A DNA stretch of 64,000 nt from Pseudocoprococcus catus (GTDB taxonomy: Bacteria > Bacillota > Clostridia > Lachnospirales > Lachnospiraceae), in assembly GCF_902381825.1 (NCBI RefSeq), contig NZ_LR698973.1, forward strand, positions 144,638 to 208,637, given 5' to 3'. The position numbers and the translations under genes were made by a program. The notes under the pieces are model-generated. The model was not told where the DNA came from, did not search any database, and saw only the letters and a list, made by a program, of their open reading frames with translations. Below, one piece after another: positions 26,744 through 33,968 of this stretch (the first letter of the stretch is position 1; each line of letters starts with the position of its first letter).

Positions 26744-27635
26744 AGGAAAAATGGTGCTGTCGGTGGCTTCCTATAATTTCCTCCGATGGCACAAAAATGC
26801 AAGGGTTGTAACCGCCTTTCTGCTGGATTTTATTCTCTGTTACCTTCTGACAGACAAAGCGGTACAGTTTGCCCTGGAGCGGGATACAACCATGCAGATT
26901 TTTGAGGCTTTCATATGGACATTTGGAGACAGCAATGCGATTCTCCTTGTGTCGCTGCTGCTGTTGATTTTATTTGCAGATATGCCCTTTATCACCACTG
27001 CAACGCCATTTTATCTGATGCGCACCACAAGGCGTGTATGGGTTGTGGGGCAGATGGTGTATGTGGTGCTGGCAACGCTGCTTTTCATGGTATTTACACT
27101 TTTTTCTACGGTGGTGCTGACTATGCAGAATGCTTTCACAGGCAACCGGTGGAGCCGGACAGCGGCAGCGCTGGCTTATTCCGGCAGCGGCAAAGAACTG
27201 AATTTGCCGTCAGCGGTGAAAGCTATCGAGATGAGCCGGCCATGGCAGAGTATGCTCTGGGTATTGGCGCTGATGCTGCTTTATACACTGGTGATGGTTC
27301 TGGTAATGCTGCTGTTTAATATATGGAAAGGACAGATGGCAGGGATTGCAGCGGTGATTTCTTTCAGCTGTTACGGGCTGCTGCTGAATCCGGACAATAT
27401 TAAGAAGGTGCTGCATCTGCCGGATCAGTTGAGCTACAAGGCCAGAGTGCTGGTGGGGTGGATATCGCCCCTGAATCAGGCAACATTTTATATGCATAAT
27501 TTTGGCTATGATAAGCTGCCAACATTGGGACAGACTGTGGCAATCGGCCTTGCTTTACTGGCAGTATTGTTGATATTAACCATATGTGCCATTCGTCGGT
27601 ATGCATTTTCATTCAGCGGAACGGAGGGAAAATAA
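26733..27635 (+). CDS. ABC-2-type permease subunit B
   Basis: This 300-residue protein has about six membrane spans (near residues 20-40, 60-80, 100-125, 170-190, 195-215 and 270-290). It pairs with the preceding permease, with an 11-base overlap from a GTG start at 26733. An ATG at 26751 with AAGGAAAA just upstream is an equally likely start. TTATPFYLMRTTRRVWVVGQ (about residue 85) is the cytoplasmic loop expected to contact the ATPase. Confidence 0.72.
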   Translation: MWYKGKMVLSVASYNFLRWHKNARVVTAFLLDFILCYLLTDKAVQFALERDTTMQIFEAFIWTFGDSNAILLVSLLLLILFADMPFITTATPFYLMRTTRRVWVVGQMVYVVLATLLFMVFTLFSTVVLTMQNAFTGNRWSRTAAALAYSGSGKELNLPSAVKAIEMSRPWQSMLWVLALMLLYTLVMVLVMLLFNIWKGQMAGIAAVISFSCYGLLLNPDNIKKVLHLPDQLSYKARVLVGWISPLNQATFYMHNFGYDKLPTLGQTVAIGLALLAVLLILTICAIRRYAFSFSGTEGK

Positions 27636-28303
27636 TGCGTGATGTGATCAGGGTCATGGATGTGAGCAAAAGTTTTGGCGAGGAGACCGTGCTGCATCAT
27701 ATCAGTTATGATTTTAAGGAAGGCCGGATTTACGGCATTGTGGGCAACAACGGCAGCGGCAAGACCGTGCTGATGAAATGTATCTGCGGATTTCTGATTC
27801 CGGATTCCGGTGAAATTACCGTGAATTATAAGCGAATCGGCAAAGATATGGATTTTCCCCAGGATACGGGAATTATTATTGAGACACCGGGATTTCTGCC
27901 GAATCTTACAGGCATGAGAAATCTTGAACTGCTGGCATCTCTTCGCAAAAAAATTGACAAAAAGGCAGTGGCAGAGGCCATCCGGGCAGTAGGATTGGAT
28001 CCGGAGATGAAGAAGCCTGTCAGCAAGTATTCCCTTGGCATGAGGCAGCGCCTTGGCATTGCACAGGCACTGATGGAGGATCCATCCCTGCTGATTCTGG
28101 ATGAGCCTTTTAATGGTTTGGACAAGCATGGCGTCAGTCAGATGCATGAACTGATACTGGCCCAGAAGAAAAAAGGAAAGACGATTTTACTTTCCAGTCA
28201 CAGCCAGAAAGATATCGATGTGCTCTGTGATGTGGTCTGCGAGATGGATGGCGGTGTGATGCATTGCATCAGGGACAGGATGGAGGATACATATGCAGGA
28301 TGA
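27635..28303 (+). CDS. ABC transporter ATPase of BcrA/LanF type
   Basis: This 222-residue ATPase is complete: Walker A GNNGSGKTVLMK (about residue 38), signature YSLGMRQRLGIAQAL (about 130), Walker B LLILDEPFNGLD and switch His in SSHSQKDID. The Q-loop region reads GIIIETPGFLPNLTG, with Glu where most ABC ATPases have Gln. A Glu there (the E-loop) is a known feature of LanF/BcrA-type lantibiotic and bacitracin resistance ATPases. The start overlaps the permease stop by one base and follows GGAGGG. It probably powers the two permeases. Confidence 0.88.
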   Translation: MRDVIRVMDVSKSFGEETVLHHISYDFKEGRIYGIVGNNGSGKTVLMKCICGFLIPDSGEITVNYKRIGKDMDFPQDTGIIIETPGFLPNLTGMRNLELLASLRKKIDKKAVAEAIRAVGLDPEMKKPVSKYSLGMRQRLGIAQALMEDPSLLILDEPFNGLDKHGVSQMHELILAQKKKGKTILLSSHSQKDIDVLCDVVCEMDGGVMHCIRDRMEDTYAG

Positions 28304-28967
28304 TCGTGAAGATAAGGCAGGAGTGCAGGATGCCGATAACTGTCTCTGCAGGTTAAAGGATATTGTCAAATGGTATCCGCCGGATCGCCTGGTGCTGGAT
28401 CAGTTTTCACTGGAAATTGGCCGGGGCGAACGGGTCATGATCAGAGGAAATGCCGGCAGCGGACGGACAACCCTGATCAGGATTTTAGATCAGAAAATAA
28501 AGCCCAATGAGGGAACTTTATTATGCAGAGGCAGTATAGCGGCCATCTATGAAACAACGGGAATTCTGGAATCCATGACACTGGGAGAGCAGATTGCCCT
28601 GCCCCTTTTGTGTCAGGGATACAGCAGACGGGAAGCCATGGATCATGCTTTAGAGTGGCTGAAAAAGATTGGTGAGGAAATTCGGGGATATCATAAGGAA
28701 GACCGGATCACAGCCTACGACCGGGCATTGATCGCTGTGGGACAGGCTGTTTTGCAGAACCCGGATCTGATTGCGGCAGATACTTTTATGACGGACCTGA
28801 ACCGGGCTGAACAGGCACGTATTCTGAAAATACTGGATGAAGCGTCAAAGGCCAGGGCCTGTCTGCTGATGGCGGATGAGATACCCTGCGGTTTTCCATG
28901 CGACAGGATACTGGAGCTTCGAAAACCTATGGATAGACAGCCGGCAGACAACATGAGTTGGACTTGA
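28293..28967 (+). CDS. Degenerate ABC ATPase (probable pseudo-ATPase)
   Basis: This 224-residue protein has an ABC ATPase layout but altered key residues. Walker A reads GNAGSGRTTLI with Arg for the catalytic Lys. The LSGGQ signature is replaced by RITAYDRALIAVG. Walker B reads DLIAADTFM without the catalytic Glu, and the switch His is missing (LLMADEIPCG). It probably cannot hydrolyse ATP normally and may serve a structural or regulatory role. It resembles the LolD/MacB branch and is translationally coupled to the active ATPase by an 11-base overlap. A half-size MacB-like membrane protein two genes downstream is the likely partner. Confidence 0.8.
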   Translation: MQDDREDKAGVQDADNCLCRLKDIVKWYPPDRLVLDQFSLEIGRGERVMIRGNAGSGRTTLIRILDQKIKPNEGTLLCRGSIAAIYETTGILESMTLGEQIALPLLCQGYSRREAMDHALEWLKKIGEEIRGYHKEDRITAYDRALIAVGQAVLQNPDLIAADTFMTDLNRAEQARILKILDEASKARACLLMADEIPCGFPCDRILELRKPMDRQPADNMSWT

Positions 28968-28995
28968 ATGGATGAAAAGGAGCGTTAGATAAAAG

Positions 28996-30546
28996 ATGAG
29001 GAAAAGGTTATTGGCTTTTTTGATGGTCTTATGCCTGTGTCAGATGCCGCAGATGGTGTGGGCCGCAGAAGTGACAGAGAAAATGCCGCAGGGCACAGAA
29101 GCAGAGAAATTAACAGAGGCGGAAACGGTGCCGGAGTCTGAAAAACAGACGGAGACTGAAAAGAATCAGAGTGAATCTGATCAGACAGAATCCGAGCAGG
29201 CAGCTGCCAAATTTCAGATCGATGATACGCATATTTATGAGGGGATGGAAAAAGCCTATAAAGATGGATATGAACCAACAGTAGCCGATGACAAGGTACA
29301 GATGGTGCTGCCCCTTGTGACGGAGGATATGAAAGCGGTCTCTTCTGTCACAGTGACACCGAATCTGGGTGATACCGGTACGGCGCCTTTTGTCTACCAA
29401 AATTACCAGAAAACATTTAAGGCAACGGAGGAGAAGGTGAATGGAACAAAGGATAAGAAGCAGGTTTTTCTTGTCAGTTATACATTTCCGTTGAAATCAG
29501 ATCGGAAGAATGGGACTTATCCGGTTGTTTTTGATGTATCTGCCAAGGCTGACGGTCAGGAAATTCAGCAGAGTTTTACTCTTTATGTGACCATTGCCGA
29601 TGAAAAGAAAAAGGACACTGTGAAAGAAGACAGTGCATCCGATGTGTCCGTGAGCAATGATGGGGAGAACAGTTCTGATGAGTCAGAAAAGCCCACATCT
29701 GAACCGAAGCTGATTATTACAAAATGCCAGTCTGATCCTGAACGTCTGGAGGCGGGCAAAGATTTTACACTGAATGTGGAAATCAAGAATACAAGCAAGA
29801 TTAAATACGTCCAGAACATGACCATTGATGTGACCTGTGCAGAGACGAATCTGACATTAAAGGCAGACGGCAATACATTTTTCTTTGATCGTCTCGGAAG
29901 TAATGAGACATTAAAACTGCCGCTGACATTTTCCGCGTCAGCGGGGATACAGGAAGGGCGTTATGATATCCAGCTGAGCATGTCCTATGACAATCCGGAT
30001 GCATCTTCACTTTCTTCATCGGGAACGATTTCAGTGGATATACATCAGCCGCTTAGAGTGGAACTGGAAGCGGATGAGCTGACGGATAGCATCAATGCCG
30101 GTGATACTATGAACATCAATGTACAGGCACTGAATCTGGGCAAAGGGGCCATTTATAATGCCCGCTGCGTGGTGGATGCGCCGGGATTGTCAACGGGCAC
30201 CAGTGCCTATATCGGCAGTGTGGAAGCCGGCAGTGCAGCAAATGGTACTTTGAAAATATTTGCCGGCATGAAGGAGTCATCAGCAGATGGTGAGATGTAC
30301 GGGGAGACTTCCGGAAAACTTATTCTTTCTTATGAAGATGAGGATGGTCAGACTTACACGGCGGAAAAAGAAATCAGCACAGTGATCAATCCGCTGGATC
30401 TCAGTACGGACAGCAGCCAGACAGAGGAGAAAAAGCAAGGCGTTAGTCTGCAGTGGTATATCGGTGTCATTGCCGCTGTTGTTATTCTCGGCACGGCAGG
30501 AGTGATTATTTACAGAAGAAAGGCAAAACAGCATGAGCAGGAATAA
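28996..30546 (+). CDS. Membrane-anchored CARDB/COG1361-like surface protein
   Basis: This 516-residue protein has an N-terminal signal peptide (MRKRLLAFLMVLCLCQMPQM, cleavage near VWAAE), an acidic Glu/Thr/Ser-rich region (about 25-75) and several beta-rich domains. PERLEAGKDFTLNVEIKNTS (about 252) and INAGDTMNINVQALNLGKGA (about 364) look like NEW3/CARDB-type Ig-like domains in COG1361 S-layer-associated proteins. A C-terminal membrane span (WYIGVIAAVVILGTAGVIIY, about 486-505) ends in a basic tail. It is presumably the extracellular partner of the adjacent ABC components. The ribosome binding site AAAGGAG is rather far (13 bases) from the ATG. Confidence 0.75.
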   Translation: MRKRLLAFLMVLCLCQMPQMVWAAEVTEKMPQGTEAEKLTEAETVPESEKQTETEKNQSESDQTESEQAAAKFQIDDTHIYEGMEKAYKDGYEPTVADDKVQMVLPLVTEDMKAVSSVTVTPNLGDTGTAPFVYQNYQKTFKATEEKVNGTKDKKQVFLVSYTFPLKSDRKNGTYPVVFDVSAKADGQEIQQSFTLYVTIADEKKKDTVKEDSASDVSVSNDGENSSDESEKPTSEPKLIITKCQSDPERLEAGKDFTLNVEIKNTSKIKYVQNMTIDVTCAETNLTLKADGNTFFFDRLGSNETLKLPLTFSASAGIQEGRYDIQLSMSYDNPDASSLSSSGTISVDIHQPLRVELEADELTDSINAGDTMNINVQALNLGKGAIYNARCVVDAPGLSTGTSAYIGSVEAGSAANGTLKIFAGMKESSADGEMYGETSGKLILSYEDEDGQTYTAEKEISTVINPLDLSTDSSQTEEKKQGVSLQWYIGVIAAVVILGTAGVIIYRRKAKQHEQE

Positions 30547-31801
30547 GAAAGGCCGATGGTGGTATCTTGCTTTCAAAACTTTGAGTCTGAGAGAAATTCT
30601 ACTGCCGGTCATTGGTTTTGCGATTTCCTTTGTATGGATCTGGAATGCCGCAGGGCAGTATCTGAATCTGTTTAAAGAACTTCAAAAACCTGTTGTTATC
30701 CAGGCGGAAATGTCTCAGAATCTATCTTCAGATATGCGGACATCTATCTTGTCCATGCAGGGGGTGGAGGCTTTGACACCTTATTCAGAGCAGACAGCAG
30801 TGATGCAGTGGGAAGATTACAGAGGTGAAGTCAGCGTTTATTATGTGGAAAGTGATTATATGAAATGGCTGTCCGGTCAGGCCGTGACAGCGGGAGTACC
30901 TTTTTCAGGGGGCATGCCCTATGGTATTGTATCCGAGAAAGCCCTTGAAAACCTGAAAAAGAAAACAGAAGAGCAATCCCGTATCACATCCATGCAGTTG
31001 GAAAGTGAGTCGGCAGCAGATGAAAACAGGGTGATAGACAGAAGCAGTCAGAAAGATAAGAAAAAGCAGGGGTTGGCACTGGAAAAGGCAGATTTACTGA
31101 AGGACTTTACCCTGGATGACAGTCAGTCTGTGCGCTTATACGGCATTGATCAGAACGAACAGCTGCCGGGAATTTATCTGTCAGATCAGTGGGCAGATAC
31201 CTCGGATGAGAGGGGCTTTACCGTGAGCGGCGGAGGAATGTCTGCGGATCCGGAGGGGAGTGATATGCCGGCTGATCCTGGAGACTTAGATATGTCTGCT
31301 GAAAGTGCCGGAAAGGACAGTATGAATTCGAAAAAATCTGCAAGCACTTCCAATAATTCAAACAGCAGCAAAATAACGGAACGCACAGGAACAGATCGGT
31401 CTGACAGCACTGCAGTTGATGAGGGGCATCGGGTGTCTGTGAAGCTGATGATCGCTGTGAAGAATGGTTTTAATGTATCCCCGGTGATAAAGGAACTGGA
31501 ACAATTTCAGATCAGTGCCCAAAGTGATGTGACAGATGTTATCAGGCAGACAAACGAGAAAAATATTTCCCGTCTGGAGACAGGTGCTATGATCTTTATC
31601 TGTGCCATCTTTATGATGCAAATGAGTGAACGTGTCTGGAAAATTCTGCATGTCAGGTGGTTGGAGGATATCCGGCGATTTGGTGCAGAAAAGAAAGGTG
31701 ATCGAAAACTCCTGCACAGGCGCCGGCTGATGATTGCCGGTATGGGATTGATCGGAAGTTTTGCATGGCAATGGATCTCGATGTTGTATGGATGGCTGTA
31801 A
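30533..31801 (+). CDS. Half-size MacB/FtsX-like membrane protein
   Basis: This 422-residue protein has one N-terminal span (about 20-40), a large extracellular region and two C-terminal spans (about 350-368 and 398-418). The segment after TM1 resembles the MacB periplasmic core: MSQNLSSDMRTSILSMQGVE, then YYVESDYMKWLSG. FtsX/MacB permeases normally have three C-terminal spans, so this is short by one. A long Ser/Asp/Lys-rich insert (about 155-300) is probably disordered. It starts inside the preceding gene (14-base overlap), is the last gene of the operon and likely pairs with the degenerate ATPase. No close family is recognised. Confidence 0.62.
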   Translation: MSRNKKGRWWYLAFKTLSLREILLPVIGFAISFVWIWNAAGQYLNLFKELQKPVVIQAEMSQNLSSDMRTSILSMQGVEALTPYSEQTAVMQWEDYRGEVSVYYVESDYMKWLSGQAVTAGVPFSGGMPYGIVSEKALENLKKKTEEQSRITSMQLESESAADENRVIDRSSQKDKKKQGLALEKADLLKDFTLDDSQSVRLYGIDQNEQLPGIYLSDQWADTSDERGFTVSGGGMSADPEGSDMPADPGDLDMSAESAGKDSMNSKKSASTSNNSNSSKITERTGTDRSDSTAVDEGHRVSVKLMIAVKNGFNVSPVIKELEQFQISAQSDVTDVIRQTNEKNISRLETGAMIFICAIFMMQMSERVWKILHVRWLEDIRRFGAEKKGDRKLLHRRRLMIAGMGLIGSFAWQWISMLYGWL

Positions 31802-32242
31802 AGAGCTGTCAATAAAATCATGTAGATGCAGGCGGTGGGTTGACAATTGTAAAAATTCATATTTCAGGGTTAAAAACTTCTATGGACGAGATCACTTTAG
31901 CGGTGTGACATTCTGTAGGAGTTTTTTTGATGGAGAGGATGTTTTGACTTTAAGAGAAAAAAAGGATGTGTTTCTTCTGATTTCTTACATTTTTGAGACG
32001 AAAAATGTCGATTGAATAGGAAATTTGGTTTTATAAAAACTTAAGAAAAAAGGATGTCGAAAGTGCTTGGCAATCAGTGGAGACGGGTGTATAATAGCGT
32101 CAATATTTCATTTCTGATAAGGCTGTCTGCCGATTCTGATGCAGGCAGAGAATTCCATTGTACGAAAGATAAATTGAATAGAGAAGACAGCGTATTTTGT
32201 CTGCAGTGACTGTTTTGAACTGTAGCAGGGCGAGGAAGGTGA
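31802..32242 (+). promoter_or_regulatory. Intergenic region before the Ser/Thr kinase operon
   Basis: This 440-base gap contains no credible gene. The first half is AT-rich with a T-run (31922-31928) that may be a weak terminator for the ABC operon. The second half holds the kinase promoter and a 5' leader of about 140 bases without an obvious known structure. Confidence 0.5.
32067..32095 (+). promoter_or_regulatory. Predicted sigma-A promoter of the kinase operon
   Basis: TTGGCA (32067-32072) and a perfect TATAAT (32090-32095) have a 17-base spacer. It shows the kinase and Ig-like protein are transcribed separately from the ABC operon. Confidence 0.75.
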
Positions 32243-33949
32243 TTGCGATTGCCAGAAGTGTTTGAAAGCGCAGATAACCGTTACCGGGTAGAACGATATC
32301 TTGGCGAAGGCGGTTCGGGAAGAGTCTATCTTGTTGTCTGTCAGGAAGACAACTGCTGCTATGCATTAAAGGTATCTGTGGATGATGAAGTATCCAGAGT
32401 TTCGTTATATCGTGAGGCGCGTATTTTATCATCGCTTGTGCATCCTGCATTTCCTACTGTCAGGGAGATATGGGAGGCACATGGCAGGGTTTGTCTGGTG
32501 ATGTCCTATATCATGGGAAGAACATTGCAGATGCTGATGGACAGGAAATTGTATCAGGGAGAGAAATGTTTTGAGCCGGATGAGGTACTGTCGTGGATGA
32601 TGCAATTGGCGGAGGGACTGTCGTATTTACATAGGCACAGCGTCATATACCGGGATCTGAAACCTTCCAATGTGATGGTGACTGACTCCGGACAGCTGGG
32701 CCTGATTGATTTTGGTGCCGCCTGCATTCTTGGAGATGGGATGGAGGTTGGTGAGATGGGAACACCGGGATTTGCACCACCGGAGCAGTACAGTCATGTG
32801 TGCGGTCCGGGCCCATGGACGGATGTGTATGGATTTGGCGCTTTGCTGCACTTTCTTTTAACGGGAGATTGTCCGGCAGAGAAGATATTTTTTTTTAGAG
32901 AGATCAGACCCTGTCCGAAATCGGGCAGACAATGGTCGGTGGGGGAGAGAGTCTTCAGGAGAGGGCAGCTGAGGATTATGAATCAGCTGGTTTTGGAATG
33001 TACAGCCAGAGAGCCTGAAAAGAGACAGACTTCCTGGCGAAGGATCAGTCGGATGTTGTATGTTGCCAGTAAAGATGCTTCCAGAAGAAGGCGGATGTTT
33101 TTTAGACGATTAAGCATAGGAATAGCGGGCCTATTCTTGACCTTTTACTTAAGTCTGTCAGCCTTCGCCGACTATTGGAGATCTGCAGCTTATGAAAGGA
33201 CACTTGATCAGGCTGAATCAGCGGAATCAGCAGATGCAGAAAGTATACTGTTGAATGCCATCGGAATGATGCCGGAGAGAATAGATGCCTATCAGGCCTT
33301 ATATGATGCTTATATGCAGGATGGCCTGCTTTCTGAGGAGGAATGGCAGCAGATACAGAAGCTGATGCGTCTGAACAGAGAGTACCTGAAGGCGGATGAG
33401 GCCAAGTGGGTGATACTCAGTTACCAGTTGGGAATCGCTGTGTATCTTCAATCGGATGCCGGGATTTCCAAGGGACAGGCAGCTGCCTGGTTTCAGAATG
33501 TTGAAGAAGCGGATATGGAGGAATTGGATTTGGGGGTATACGATGAATGGAAGTATATCTGGCAGAAAAGAGCAGTGATATTCAGAAGATGGAGTTTGTC
33601 GGAGGTTTTTGATTTGGAAAATAGTCAGAAGCCTTCGGCAGGCAGCACAGAGAGAGGGTTATTTTGGACGGAGGTTCACAGTGTGCTGCAGAATGATTTA
33701 TACCCGGAAGAACCGCAATGGGAATTGGCGGTCTATGATAGAATTCTGGGAATGATGGTGGAAAGGGCCGTCTATGATATGCAGTCAGAGAATGTTTCTG
33801 AGGAAGAGCTAGAGGCAGTTTTGACAGAGATAAACAGGCGGTTGGCAGAGGATGATGGCAGTGCCAGACAGAATGAGAAAGAGATTATACTGGAGAAAGA
33901 GGCAATGCTGCGTAAGAGGATGCAAATGGCTGCAGAAGTGCGGCAGTGA
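32243..33949 (+). CDS. Transmembrane Ser/Thr protein kinase (Hanks type)
   Basis: This 568-residue kinase has all Hanks motifs: glycine loop LGEGGSGRVYLV (about residue 20), invariant Lys in CYALKVSVDDE (about 43), catalytic IYRDLKPSNVMV (about 135), DFG in LIDFGAA, and the activation segment MGTPGFAPPEQYS (about 171). One membrane span (about 290-312, IGIAGLFLTFYLSLSAF) is followed by a 250-residue outside region with TPR-like helices and no PASTA repeats, so it does not look like a PrkC-type muropeptide sensor. Start codons are TTG: 32243 or 32249, the latter better spaced from AGGAAGG. The Ig-like protein follows after 19 bases. Confidence 0.9.
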   Translation: MRLPEVFESADNRYRVERYLGEGGSGRVYLVVCQEDNCCYALKVSVDDEVSRVSLYREARILSSLVHPAFPTVREIWEAHGRVCLVMSYIMGRTLQMLMDRKLYQGEKCFEPDEVLSWMMQLAEGLSYLHRHSVIYRDLKPSNVMVTDSGQLGLIDFGAACILGDGMEVGEMGTPGFAPPEQYSHVCGPGPWTDVYGFGALLHFLLTGDCPAEKIFFFREIRPCPKSGRQWSVGERVFRRGQLRIMNQLVLECTAREPEKRQTSWRRISRMLYVASKDASRRRRMFFRRLSIGIAGLFLTFYLSLSAFADYWRSAAYERTLDQAESAESADAESILLNAIGMMPERIDAYQALYDAYMQDGLLSEEEWQQIQKLMRLNREYLKADEAKWVILSYQLGIAVYLQSDAGISKGQAAAWFQNVEEADMEELDLGVYDEWKYIWQKRAVIFRRWSLSEVFDLENSQKPSAGSTERGLFWTEVHSVLQNDLYPEEPQWELAVYDRILGMMVERAVYDMQSENVSEEELEAVLTEINRRLAEDDGSARQNEKEIILEKEAMLRKRMQMAAEVRQ

Positions 33950-33968
33950 ATGGATGGGGGAAGAATGA

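Noticed and set aside
31761-32015. 84-codon Cys-rich open frame overlapping the end of the half-MacB gene
   Set aside because: Starts inside the upstream gene in another frame, has no ribosome binding site or family resemblance, and runs through AT-rich intergenic sequence.
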